This document shows, piece by piece, positions 1-5,793 of a stretch of DNA of 6,081 bases. Each line of letters opens with the position of its first letter. The stretch's first letter is position 1. Source of the stretch: Eudoraea sp. (lineage in GTDB: Bacteria > Bacteroidota > Bacteroidia > Flavobacteriales > Flavobacteriaceae); the NCBI GenBank assembly GCA_013041785.1, contig JABDRK010000197.1, forward strand, positions 1 to 6,081, written 5' to 3'. Under the pieces are notes generated by a model. It did not search any database. It saw only the letters and a program-made list of their open reading frames with translations, and had not been told where the DNA came from. A program made the translations under genes and the position numbers.

Positions 1-624
1 AGCTCTTTTGCAGTGGATGTGGCCGGTTATTTCCGATCCCGTGAAATTGCCTACAGTAGTTTCAGCGGTAGATGGCGTGGAGGATTTAATCTTTCCAACC
101 TCGGAGGTAAAATCAACTATGACCAGGGTGGTCAGGAGAATTTTATTCCTACCAACCTGAGGTTCGGAGGAGGATTTGATTTCATTTTTGACCAGGACAA
201 TACCCTGGGGCTTACCTTGGAATTCAACAAGTTGCTGGTACCCACACCAAAAGATTTTGACGGTGATGGTGATATAGACGCTGATGATAATGCCGAATAC
301 CAGGAGCAATCCTTTTTTGAAGGGATTTTCTCTTCCTTCGGGGATGCACCGGATGGCTTTAGTGAAGAGCTTAAAGAAGTAACCTGGGCTTTGGGTGCAG
401 AATATATGTACCAGGATGCTTTTATGGTTCGGACCGGTCTTTTCAACGAAAGTGAAGAAAAAGGATCCCGAAAATTCTTTACCATTGGGGCCGGATTCAA
501 GTTTAAGGCAGCTCAGGTAGACCTTTCTTACTTGTTCTCTACCTCTCAGGTGAGGAATCCTCTGGAAAATACCCTGCGTTTCTCGCTTACCTTCAATTTG
601 GGTGAGGAATTCATTAACGATTAA
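1..624 (+). CDS. porV: Type IX secretion outer-membrane protein PorV (LptO), C-terminal part
   Basis: This is the 3' part of a gene whose start lies left of the window; the reading frame is open from base 1 and gives 207 residues. The product is most likely PorV, a FadL-like beta-barrel of the outer membrane. In the type IX secretion system PorV receives cargo from the translocon and works with the sortase PorU. Visible support is the alternation of aromatic, glycine and polar residues typical of barrel strands (for example FTIGAGFKF and VDLSYLFS), a loop reading FGDAPDGFSEELKE, and a C-terminal strand containing LRFSLTFNL. A full PorV is roughly 400 residues, so about half is present. An acidic insert (fragment residues 85-96, DFDGDGDIDADD) resembles a calcium-binding loop. 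The cdd-pdhA-pdhC order downstream fits what I recall of flavobacterial porU-porV loci. Another FadL-type barrel is the main alternative. Confidence 0.85.
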   Translation, partial: SSFAVDVAGYFRSREIAYSSFSGRWRGGFNLSNLGGKINYDQGGQENFIPTNLRFGGGFDFIFDQDNTLGLTLEFNKLLVPTPKDFDGDGDIDADDNAEYQEQSFFEGIFSSFGDAPDGFSEELKEVTWALGAEYMYQDAFMVRTGLFNESEEKGSRKFFTIGAGFKFKAAQVDLSYLFSTSQVRNPLENTLRFSLTFNLGEEFIND

Positions 625-647
625 TGACATAAGTCGAAATATATATT

Positions 648-680
648 AAAACCTGCTTCCCGGCAGGTTTTCTTATTTTT
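648..680 (+). terminator. Intrinsic terminator after porV
   Basis: A perfect 9-bp inverted repeat, AAAACCTGC (648-656) and GCAGGTTTT (663-671), encloses a 6-base loop. A T-rich tract with a few interruptions follows to 680. It starts 23 bases after the porV stop and separates porV from cdd. Because the stem begins with an A run, it could also work weakly in the other direction. Confidence 0.8.
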
Positions 681-705
681 ACACCACACACGTTGATCTT
701 CAAAA

Positions 706-1191
706 ATGCATAAGAAACGCTATACTTTTGAAACCGAGGAATTTGATCGTCTGGAAGATCTGCCACAAAAAGAGCAAGACCTGCTCAAAAAAGCCAGTGA
801 GGCTCGTGAACATGCCTATGCACCCTACTCTAAGTTTAAGGTTGGTGCTGCCGTCTTACTGGAAAATCAGGAAGTGGTCATTGGTAGCAACCAGGAAAAT
901 GCCTCCTTTCCTTCCGGGCTTTGTGCAGAAAGAGTAGCCGTATTCCAGGCTGGGGCCCGTTTTCCCGGAGTAGCTATTCAAAGCATTGCCATTGTCGCTG
1001 CACTTGAGAAATCAAGTTCGGGAAATCCGGCAGCGCCCTGTGGCAATTGCAGGCAGTCTATTTTTGAATATGAAAACAAACAAAACAAACCCATTACGAT
1101 GCTGTTGATGGGGGGTAATGGGAGAGTCATTAAATGCAAGGCTATTGCCGATTTACTCCCCCTGGCATTCGGCAGCGATTTTTTGGGATAA
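706..1191 (+). CDS. cdd: Cytidine deaminase
   Basis: This is a 161-residue zinc-dependent cytidine deaminase that hydrolyses cytidine and deoxycytidine to uridine and deoxyuridine in pyrimidine salvage, in the cytoplasm. The signature is complete. The CAE motif has C73 as zinc ligand and E75 as proton-shuttling glutamate, and PCGNCRQ supplies C112 and C115. The three-cysteine site marks the small tetrameric class rather than the dimeric class with one histidine ligand. N62 and E64 in the NQENAS segment match the nucleoside ribose-binding residues. About 25 N-terminal residues precede the usual core start (near YAPYSKFKVGAA), making it longer than the roughly 136-residue Bacillus enzyme. The ATG at 706 is the first in frame after the porV terminator; no clear Shine-Dalgarno precedes it. 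It lies alone between that terminator and the pdhA promoter region. A weak TATTTTTA at 674-681 could be a promoter element, but it overlaps the terminator tail. Confidence 0.95.
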   Translation: MHKKRYTFETEEFDRLEDLPQKEQDLLKKASEAREHAYAPYSKFKVGAAVLLENQEVVIGSNQENASFPSGLCAERVAVFQAGARFPGVAIQSIAIVAALEKSSSGNPAAPCGNCRQSIFEYENKQNKPITMLLMGGNGRVIKCKAIADLLPLAFGSDFLG

Positions 1192-1287
1192 AAGCCTGAA
1201 GTATCCTCGTTTTTTGAGGGACCCAGCGACTCTTTTACTTTGCTATCCGCTTTTTCTTCATTTCTTTTACGCATTGGATATAATGTG

Positions 1288-1295
1288 TATTTTTG
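1288..1295 (+). promoter_or_regulatory. Candidate flavobacterial -7 promoter element for pdhA-pdhC
   Basis: TATTTTTG matches the Bacteroidetes -7 consensus TAnnTTTG exactly. The upstream partner is imperfect: TTTT at 1265-1268, 19 bases away, against an expected TTTG or TTG. The motif sits in the 172-base gap between cdd and pdhA, which otherwise holds a pyrimidine-rich stretch and two short inverted repeats (1307-1322 and 1341-1363). I see no ORF with coding character there. Initiation here would leave a leader of roughly 60 bases before the pdhA ATG. The motif is short in a T-rich context, so it could be chance. Confidence 0.4.
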
Positions 1296-1363
1296 TTTTT
1301 CGTTTTCGGCGACAATAAGCCGCGGCGCACAGGAAATTGCTAACCTATAAATAGATCCGGTTA

Positions 1364-2362
1364 ATGGAGAAAATCACAAAAAAGATTTATCTGAGATGGT
1401 ATGAGGACATGTTGTTCTGGAGAAAGTTTGAGGACAAACTGGCAGCTGTTTATATCCAGCAAAAAGTGAGGGGTTTCCTCCACCTGTATAACGGCCAGGA
1501 GGCTGTTTTGGCTGGGGCCCTGCACGCGATGAATCTTGAAAAGGACAGGATGATCACCGCTTACAGAAACCATGTTCAACCTATAGGCATGGGGGTAGAT
1601 CCCAAAAAAGTAATGGCCGAGTTATACGGAAAAGTAACGGGTACCTCCAGGGGTATGGGGGGCTCTATGCATATTTTTAATAAAGAACACCGTTTTTACG
1701 GTGGCCACGGAATTGTTGGCGGACAAATACCTCTCGGTGCTGGTCTGGCTTTTGCCGACAAGTATTTCAAAAGGGATTCGGTTACCCTTTGTTATATGGG
1801 TGACGGGGCAGTAAGGCAAGGGAGTCTTCACGAGACCTTTAACCTGGCCATGCTCTGGCAACTCCCTGTGGTATTCGTTTGTGAAAATAATGGATATGGC
1901 ATGGGTACCTCTGTGAAGAGGACTGCACATCACGAAGAGATATGGAAACTGGGGCTGGGATATGAAATGCCCAGTGCACCTGTTGATGGCATGGATCCCA
2001 AGAAGGTTGCAGAGGAGATGAGTAAGGCCATTGCACGTGCAAGAAGCGGTGGTGGGCCAACTTTCCTCGAAATGAAAACCTATCGTTATCGGGGCCATTC
2101 CATGTCGGATGCCCAGCATTACCGAACTAAGGAAGAGGTGGAAGAATACAAAAAAATTGACCCCATTTCGCAGGTAAAAGCTATTATCCTGGAAAAGAAA
2201 TACGCTACAGCAGAAGAGATTAAGGAAATCGATAATCGGGTAAAAGAGAAGGTTAAGGAATGTGAGCAGTTTGCGGAAGAATCCGCATATCCCCCTGTGG
2301 AGCAGATGTATGATGTAGTCTATGAACAGGAGGATTATCCATTTATACCCCATAAATTATAG
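1364..2362 (+). CDS. pdhA: Pyruvate dehydrogenase E1 component, alpha subunit
   Basis: This 332-residue protein has the length and motif order of an E1 alpha subunit from an alpha2-beta2 2-oxoacid dehydrogenase. With the beta subunit it decarboxylates pyruvate on thiamine diphosphate and transfers the acetyl group to lipoyl-E2. The ThDP/magnesium motif starts at GDG (146-148) and ends at NN (175-176). GGSMH (99-103), GGHGIVGGQIPLGAG (113-127) and the loop RYRGHSMSDA (241-250), equivalent to the loop phosphorylated in eukaryotic enzymes, are all present. Pyruvate rather than branched-chain oxoacid specificity is inferred from these motifs and from the E2 gene directly downstream. The E1 beta gene does not follow, so it must be encoded elsewhere, as is common in Bacteroidetes. 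The ATG at 1364 is used because the protein aligns from its first residues; the nearest AGGA lies about 30 bases upstream, too far to act as a normal ribosome-binding site. Confidence 0.95.
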   Translation: MEKITKKIYLRWYEDMLFWRKFEDKLAAVYIQQKVRGFLHLYNGQEAVLAGALHAMNLEKDRMITAYRNHVQPIGMGVDPKKVMAELYGKVTGTSRGMGGSMHIFNKEHRFYGGHGIVGGQIPLGAGLAFADKYFKRDSVTLCYMGDGAVRQGSLHETFNLAMLWQLPVVFVCENNGYGMGTSVKRTAHHEEIWKLGLGYEMPSAPVDGMDPKKVAEEMSKAIARARSGGGPTFLEMKTYRYRGHSMSDAQHYRTKEEVEEYKKIDPISQVKAIILEKKYATAEEIKEIDNRVKEKVKECEQFAEESAYPPVEQMYDVVYEQEDYPFIPHKL

Positions 2363-2366
2363 ACAG

Positions 2367-4001
2367 ATGGCGCAAGTAATCAATATGCCCAGATTGAGCG
2401 ACACCATGGAAGAAGGCACCGTGGCAAAATGGCTCAAAAATGTGGGAGACAAAATTGAAGAAGGCGATATTTTGGCAGAAATTGAGACTGATAAGGCCAC
2501 CATGGAATTTGAATCCTTCCATGAGGGTGTGCTCCTCCATATAGGGATAGCCGAAGGCGATGGTGCTCCGGTTGATTCGCTTTTGGCGATAATTGGAGAA
2601 GAAGGAGAAGACATCTCTGCCTTGTTGAATGGAGGTGCAACTGCATCGGACAAAAAAGAAGCCCCTGCGGAAGTTACAAAGGTTGAAACTGCCTCTGCTG
2701 AGCCTGCTCCGGCTGCTGTATCTGAAATTCCGGAGGGGGTGGAAATTGTGAAAATGCCCCGCCTAAGTGACACCATGGAAGAGGGGACGGTTGCGACCTG
2801 GTTGAAGAAAGTAGGGGACACTGTCGAAGAAGGAGATATTCTCGCCGAAATCGAAACCGATAAGGCCACCATGGAATTTGAATCCTTTTACTCAGGAACC
2901 TTGTTACACATTGGTATCGGAGAAGGAGAATCTGCCCCGGTTGATGAGGTCCTTGCAATTATTGGCCCTGAAGGAACAGATGTAAATGCAGTATTGGCCA
3001 GCGGCACAAGTGCAGCTCCTGCTCCTGCGAAAAGTGAAACTGCTGATAAGCCTGAAGTTACATCAGCTGCGGTTTCCGAGGCAGCGAGTCCGGCTCCTGC
3101 TGCAGATGGCCAGCGTATCTTTATCTCACCCCTGGCCAAAAAAATGGCCCAGGAAAAAGGTATTGATCTGGCTACGGTAACCGGTTCGGGGGAACATGGC
3201 CGTATTATCAAAAGGGATATTGAAAGTTATCAGCCCCCGGCAGCAGCAGCGGTTAGTACACCTGCTCAGGAGGCAGCACCTGTACAGGCAATGGCTCCGA
3301 TCGCCCTGCCTGCAGGCGAAGAAAGTTCGGAAGAGGTCAAGAATTCCCAAATGCGCAAGGTAATAGCCCGTAGGCTTAGTGAATCTAAGTTTACTGCCCC
3401 TCATTATTATCTTATGATAGAGGTGGATATGGATAATGCCAAAGCTTCCCGGGCTCAAATCAATGATATACCTGACACCAAGGTATCCTTTAATGATATG
3501 GTGGTCAAGGCCTGCGCCATGGCCCTCAAAAAGCATCCACAGGTAAATACGACCTGGCAGGAGGATACCACAAAATACAATCATCATATACACATAGGAG
3601 TTGCGGTGGCCGTGGAGGATGGCCTTGTAGTGCCGGTATTGCCTTTTGCAGATCAGTTGTCTCTTACCCAAATAGGAGCATCAGTTAAGGATTTGGCAAG
3701 TCGGGCAAGGGTCAAGAAACTCACTCCTGCCGAAATGGAAGGCAGTACGTTTACGGTTTCCAACCTGGGGATGTTTGGCATTTTGGAATTTACCTCCATT
3801 ATCAACCAGCCGAACTCTGCAATATTGTCCGTTGGCGCAATCGTAGAAAAGCCAGTTGTTAGAAATGGCAACATTGTAGTAGGGAACACTATGAAACTAT
3901 CCCTGGCTTGTGATCATCGCACAGTAGATGGTGCCACCGGAGCTCAGTTCCTGCAGACCCTGAGGATGTATCTGGAAAACCCGGTAACCATGCTTGCCTG
4001 A
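2367..4001 (+). CDS. pdhC: Pyruvate dehydrogenase E2, dihydrolipoamide acetyltransferase with two lipoyl domains
   Basis: This 544-residue E2 forms the core of the pyruvate dehydrogenase complex and moves the acetyl group from E1 to CoA. Domain order: lipoyl domain 1 (about 2-78, lipoyl-lysine K43 in ETDKA); Ala/Pro-rich linker (about 90-122); lipoyl domain 2 (about 125-201, K166); a second Ala/Pro linker; peripheral subunit-binding domain (about 251-288, starting IFISPLAKKMA); a third linker; and the acetyltransferase domain (about 325-544). The DHRTVDG motif carries catalytic H517 and D521. All key residues are present. The start is ATG 2367, giving MAQVINMPRLSDTMEEG at the exact beginning of the lipoyl fold and 4 bases after the pdhA stop. 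An in-frame ATG at 2322 would add 15 unrelated residues from inside pdhA. Tight spacing implies co-transcription with pdhA. No lpd (E3) gene follows; a terminator does. Confidence 0.96.
   Translation: MAQVINMPRLSDTMEEGTVAKWLKNVGDKIEEGDILAEIETDKATMEFESFHEGVLLHIGIAEGDGAPVDSLLAIIGEEGEDISALLNGGATASDKKEAPAEVTKVETASAEPAPAAVSEIPEGVEIVKMPRLSDTMEEGTVATWLKKVGDTVEEGDILAEIETDKATMEFESFYSGTLLHIGIGEGESAPVDEVLAIIGPEGTDVNAVLASGTSAAPAPAKSETADKPEVTSAAVSEAASPAPAADGQRIFISPLAKKMAQEKGIDLATVTGSGEHGRIIKRDIESYQPPAAAAVSTPAQEAAPVQAMAPIALPAGEESSEEVKNSQMRKVIARRLSESKFTAPHYYLMIEVDMDNAKASRAQINDIPDTKVSFNDMVVKACAMALKKHPQVNTTWQEDTTKYNHHIHIGVAVAVEDGLVVPVLPFADQLSLTQIGASVKDLASRARVKKLTPAEMEGSTFTVSNLGMFGILEFTSIINQPNSAILSVGAIVEKPVVRNGNIVVGNTMKLSLACDHRTVDGATGAQFLQTLRMYLENPVTMLA
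2370..2969 (+). repeat. Tandem lipoyl-domain duplication with a 29-bp exact repeat
   Basis: Two homologous lipoyl-domain coding segments lie in tandem within pdhC (about 2370-2600 and 2739-2969), offset by 369 bases, which is 123 codons. The proteins share MPRLSDTMEEGTVA and the stretch EGDILAEIETDKATMEFESF. At the DNA level most shared codons differ at synonymous positions. However, 2490-2518 and 2859-2887, which cover the lipoyl-lysine codon and the eight residues around and after it, are identical over 29 bases. Multiple lipoyl domains in E2 are well known; the local DNA identity is the notable part. Confidence 0.9.
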
Positions 4002-4028
4002 TTAATGCCCGGAAAAGGATAAAATACC

Positions 4029-4062
4029 AAAGCATCTTTTGTAGATTCAAAAGATGCTTTTT
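4029..4062 (+). terminator. Intrinsic terminator of the pdhA-pdhC operon
   Basis: A perfect 13-bp stem pairs AAAGCATCTTTTG (4029-4041) with CAAAAGATGCTTT (4048-4060) around a 6-base TAGATT loop, followed by two more T residues before TAG. It begins 27 bases after the pdhC stop. The stem is A/T-rich at both ends with a GCATC core, and because it has an A run at its 5' end it may act on both strands. It isolates pdhA-pdhC from the peptidase gene, which starts only 22 bases later. Confidence 0.85.
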
Positions 4063-4084
4063 AGTTTAAGATTGAAAATCAGCA

Positions 4085-5113
4085 ATGAAAAGAATTGTTT
4101 TACTTATCTGTGTTGTCCTACTTGCAGCTTGTAGTTCCCTCCGAAAGCAGGGTGGTGGCCACAAAGCAGATAACCAGACGGATTATAATCAACAGGAGGT
4201 TTTAGAATCTTCAGCGAACGCTAAGTCCGGAGCGAAATTTGGAAGAAAATTTACAGACAGCCTCAGAATGAGCGGGCTGGTTAACTATCTGGCATCAGAT
4301 GTAATGAAGGGTCGTGCAACGGGAAGTCCTGAAATTGAATTGGCTGCCAACTTTATAGAGAAGACTCTAGAACAAAATAGGATAAAACCCTTTTATCCCG
4401 GATTCAGGGATACTTTGGAGAACACCAAAAAAGTTGCCTATAACATTGTTGGGATTATCCCGGGGGTTGATCCCATCCTAAGGGATGAATATATCCTGAT
4501 CGGCGCACATTATGACCATATTGGAATTGTCAATCGCGTTAACGGGGATGCTATTGCCAACGGGGCCAATGATAATGCTTCAGGAACAGCGTCTTTACTG
4601 GAACTATCGCGTTACTTTGGCCGTAAGAAAAAAAACAAACGCAGTCTGATTTTCGCTTTTTTCAGTGCTGAAGAACAGGGATTACTTGGATCCCGCCATC
4701 TGGCCCAAAAATTAAAAGAAGAAGGGGTGAACCTTTACCTGATGCTAAACTTTGAAATGACGGGTGTCCCCATGTATAAGAAGGATTATCTGCTCTATAT
4801 AACCGGGTACGACAAATCTAACCTGGCCGAGGAGGCCAATATTTTAGCCGGGGAGAATCTAATAGGTTATCTTCCCACTGAAAAGCAGTATAACCTCTTT
4901 CAGCGGTCTGATAACTATCCCTTCCACAGAATATACCAGATTCCCTCCCATACGTTTTGTACATTTGATTTCAACAATTATCCGTACTATCATAAGGCCA
5001 GTGACGAACCTGATAAATTGGCGTATGCTCATATGGCGGAAGTAGTAAATTATATCATACCGGTAATAGAGGGGTTGGTTAATTCCACTGATCAAATTGT
5101 AAAATTGAAATAA
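4085..5113 (+). CDS. M28-family metallopeptidase, predicted lipoprotein
   Basis: This 342-residue protein looks like a di-zinc aminopeptidase-type M28 enzyme anchored as a lipoprotein. The N-terminus MKRIVLL plus a hydrophobic run ends in the lipobox LAAC, with C16 as the lipidated residue. The next residues (SSLRKQGGG) lack the acidic export signal known for surface lipoproteins in Bacteroidetes, so a periplasm-facing location is more likely. M28 motifs appear in order: AHYDH (ligand H142), NGANDNASG (ligand D163), FSAEEQGLLGS (catalytic E196, ligand E197), NFEMTG (ligand position E224, where many relatives have Asp), and YYHKASDEPDKL (ligand H303). The substrate is probably peptides with a free N-terminus, but specificity cannot be read from sequence. 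The gene begins just after the pdhC terminator and its stop overlaps the next start. Only 22 bases separate terminator and ATG, so its promoter may overlap the terminator or it may depend on read-through. Confidence 0.9.
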   Translation: MKRIVLLICVVLLAACSSLRKQGGGHKADNQTDYNQQEVLESSANAKSGAKFGRKFTDSLRMSGLVNYLASDVMKGRATGSPEIELAANFIEKTLEQNRIKPFYPGFRDTLENTKKVAYNIVGIIPGVDPILRDEYILIGAHYDHIGIVNRVNGDAIANGANDNASGTASLLELSRYFGRKKKNKRSLIFAFFSAEEQGLLGSRHLAQKLKEEGVNLYLMLNFEMTGVPMYKKDYLLYITGYDKSNLAEEANILAGENLIGYLPTEKQYNLFQRSDNYPFHRIYQIPSHTFCTFDFNNYPYYHKASDEPDKLAYAHMAEVVNYIIPVIEGLVNSTDQIVKLK

Positions 5114-5793
5114 TGGCCAATGTAATTATAACGGGGACAAGCAGGGGAATAGGGCTGGAACTGGCCAGGCTATTCGCAGAGGAAGGACATAAAGTCCTGG
5201 CCCTGTCCAGGAACACGGGTCCGGTTGCAGCAATGAATCAGCCCCTCATAGGGCATTTCGCATTTGATATCACACGAGAATCAGATATAGAAGCAGTTGT
5301 ACAATATGTAAAAGACAACTGGGGACAGGTAGACTATTTGGTCAATAATGCAGGCCGACTTTTAAACAAACCGTTTATAGAAACTACCCAGGCAGAATTT
5401 GAGGCAGTATATGAAGTCAATGTATTTGGTGTAGCTGCACTGATCAAGGCTGTGCTACCTTTTATGAATGCTGACGGCCACGTAGTGAATATCAGTTCCA
5501 TGGGGGGTGTGCAGGGGAGTGCAAAGTTTCCAGGTCTATCTGCCTATAGCAGCAGTAAAGGAGCTTTAATTACCCTGACCGAATTACTGGCAGAGGAATG
5601 CAAGGAAAACGGTCCATCGTTTAACGTACTGGCACTTGGCGCCGTTCAGACCGAAATGCTGGAAGAAGCCTTTCCGGGCTACCAGGCGCCTTTAAGCGCA
5701 TTAGAAATGGCTGTTTATATCAAGGACTTTACCTTGAAAGGCCGCAAGTACTACAACGGAAAGCTTTTACCGGTATCAAAATCAACCCCTTAG
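5113..5793 (+). CDS. Short-chain dehydrogenase/reductase (SDR) family oxidoreductase
   Basis: This is a 226-residue classical SDR with a Rossmann fold. It shows the cofactor motif TGTSRGIG (7-14), FDI after beta-strand 3 (D52 near the adenine), NNAG (78-81), the tetrad asparagine N103 in VNVFG, a serine in NISSM (S128/S129), and YSSSK with catalytic Y145 and K149. R11 and R33 (in LSRN after beta-strand 2) suggest a preference for NADP(H); this is inference. Two departures from the usual pattern are visible. The loop between ISS and Y145 is about three residues longer than in many classical SDRs, and the post-catalytic PG motif reads LG (175-176). The protein is shorter than the usual 250 residues, ending soon after the substrate-loop region. 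ATG 5113 shares its A with the stop of the M28 gene (TAATG), so translation is probably coupled. The substrate is unknown, and I see no link to the peptidase beyond co-transcription. Confidence 0.9.
   Translation: MANVIITGTSRGIGLELARLFAEEGHKVLALSRNTGPVAAMNQPLIGHFAFDITRESDIEAVVQYVKDNWGQVDYLVNNAGRLLNKPFIETTQAEFEAVYEVNVFGVAALIKAVLPFMNADGHVVNISSMGGVQGSAKFPGLSAYSSSKGALITLTELLAEECKENGPSFNVLALGAVQTEMLEEAFPGYQAPLSALEMAVYIKDFTLKGRKYYNGKLLPVSKSTP

Noticed and set aside
674..681. TATTTTTA as a promoter element for cdd
   Set aside because: The last base differs from TAnnTTTG, no TTTG partner lies at the right distance, and it overlaps the T tract of the porV terminator.
1205..1219. CCTC/GAGG hairpin after cdd as a terminator
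   Set aside because: The stem has only 4 bp and no T tract follows it.
1279..1284. Perfect TATAAT between cdd and pdhA
   Set aside because: Bacteroidetes primary sigma factors do not use the enterobacterial -10/-35 pattern, and there is no good -35 hexamer 17 bases upstream.
1622..2353. 243-residue open frame on the minus strand inside pdhA
   Set aside because: It lies opposite a clear pdhA reading frame with complete ThDP motifs; its translation shows no domain pattern and it has no start context of its own.
2322..2366. Upstream in-frame ATG for pdhC
   Set aside because: The extra 15 residues come from the end of pdhA and do not resemble the start of an E2; ATG 2367 begins exactly at the lipoyl fold.
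2357..2872. Minus-strand frames of 94-171 residues opposite pdhC, rich in Ser, Pro and Ala
   Set aside because: Their composition is the antisense image of the lipoyl domains and Ala/Pro linkers, and they repeat because the lipoyl segments repeat.
4754..4756. Glu224 instead of Asp at an M28 zinc-ligand position, as a sign of inactivity
   Set aside because: Glu at this position occurs in active M28 subfamilies and all other ligands and the catalytic Glu are present, so it does not suggest loss of function.
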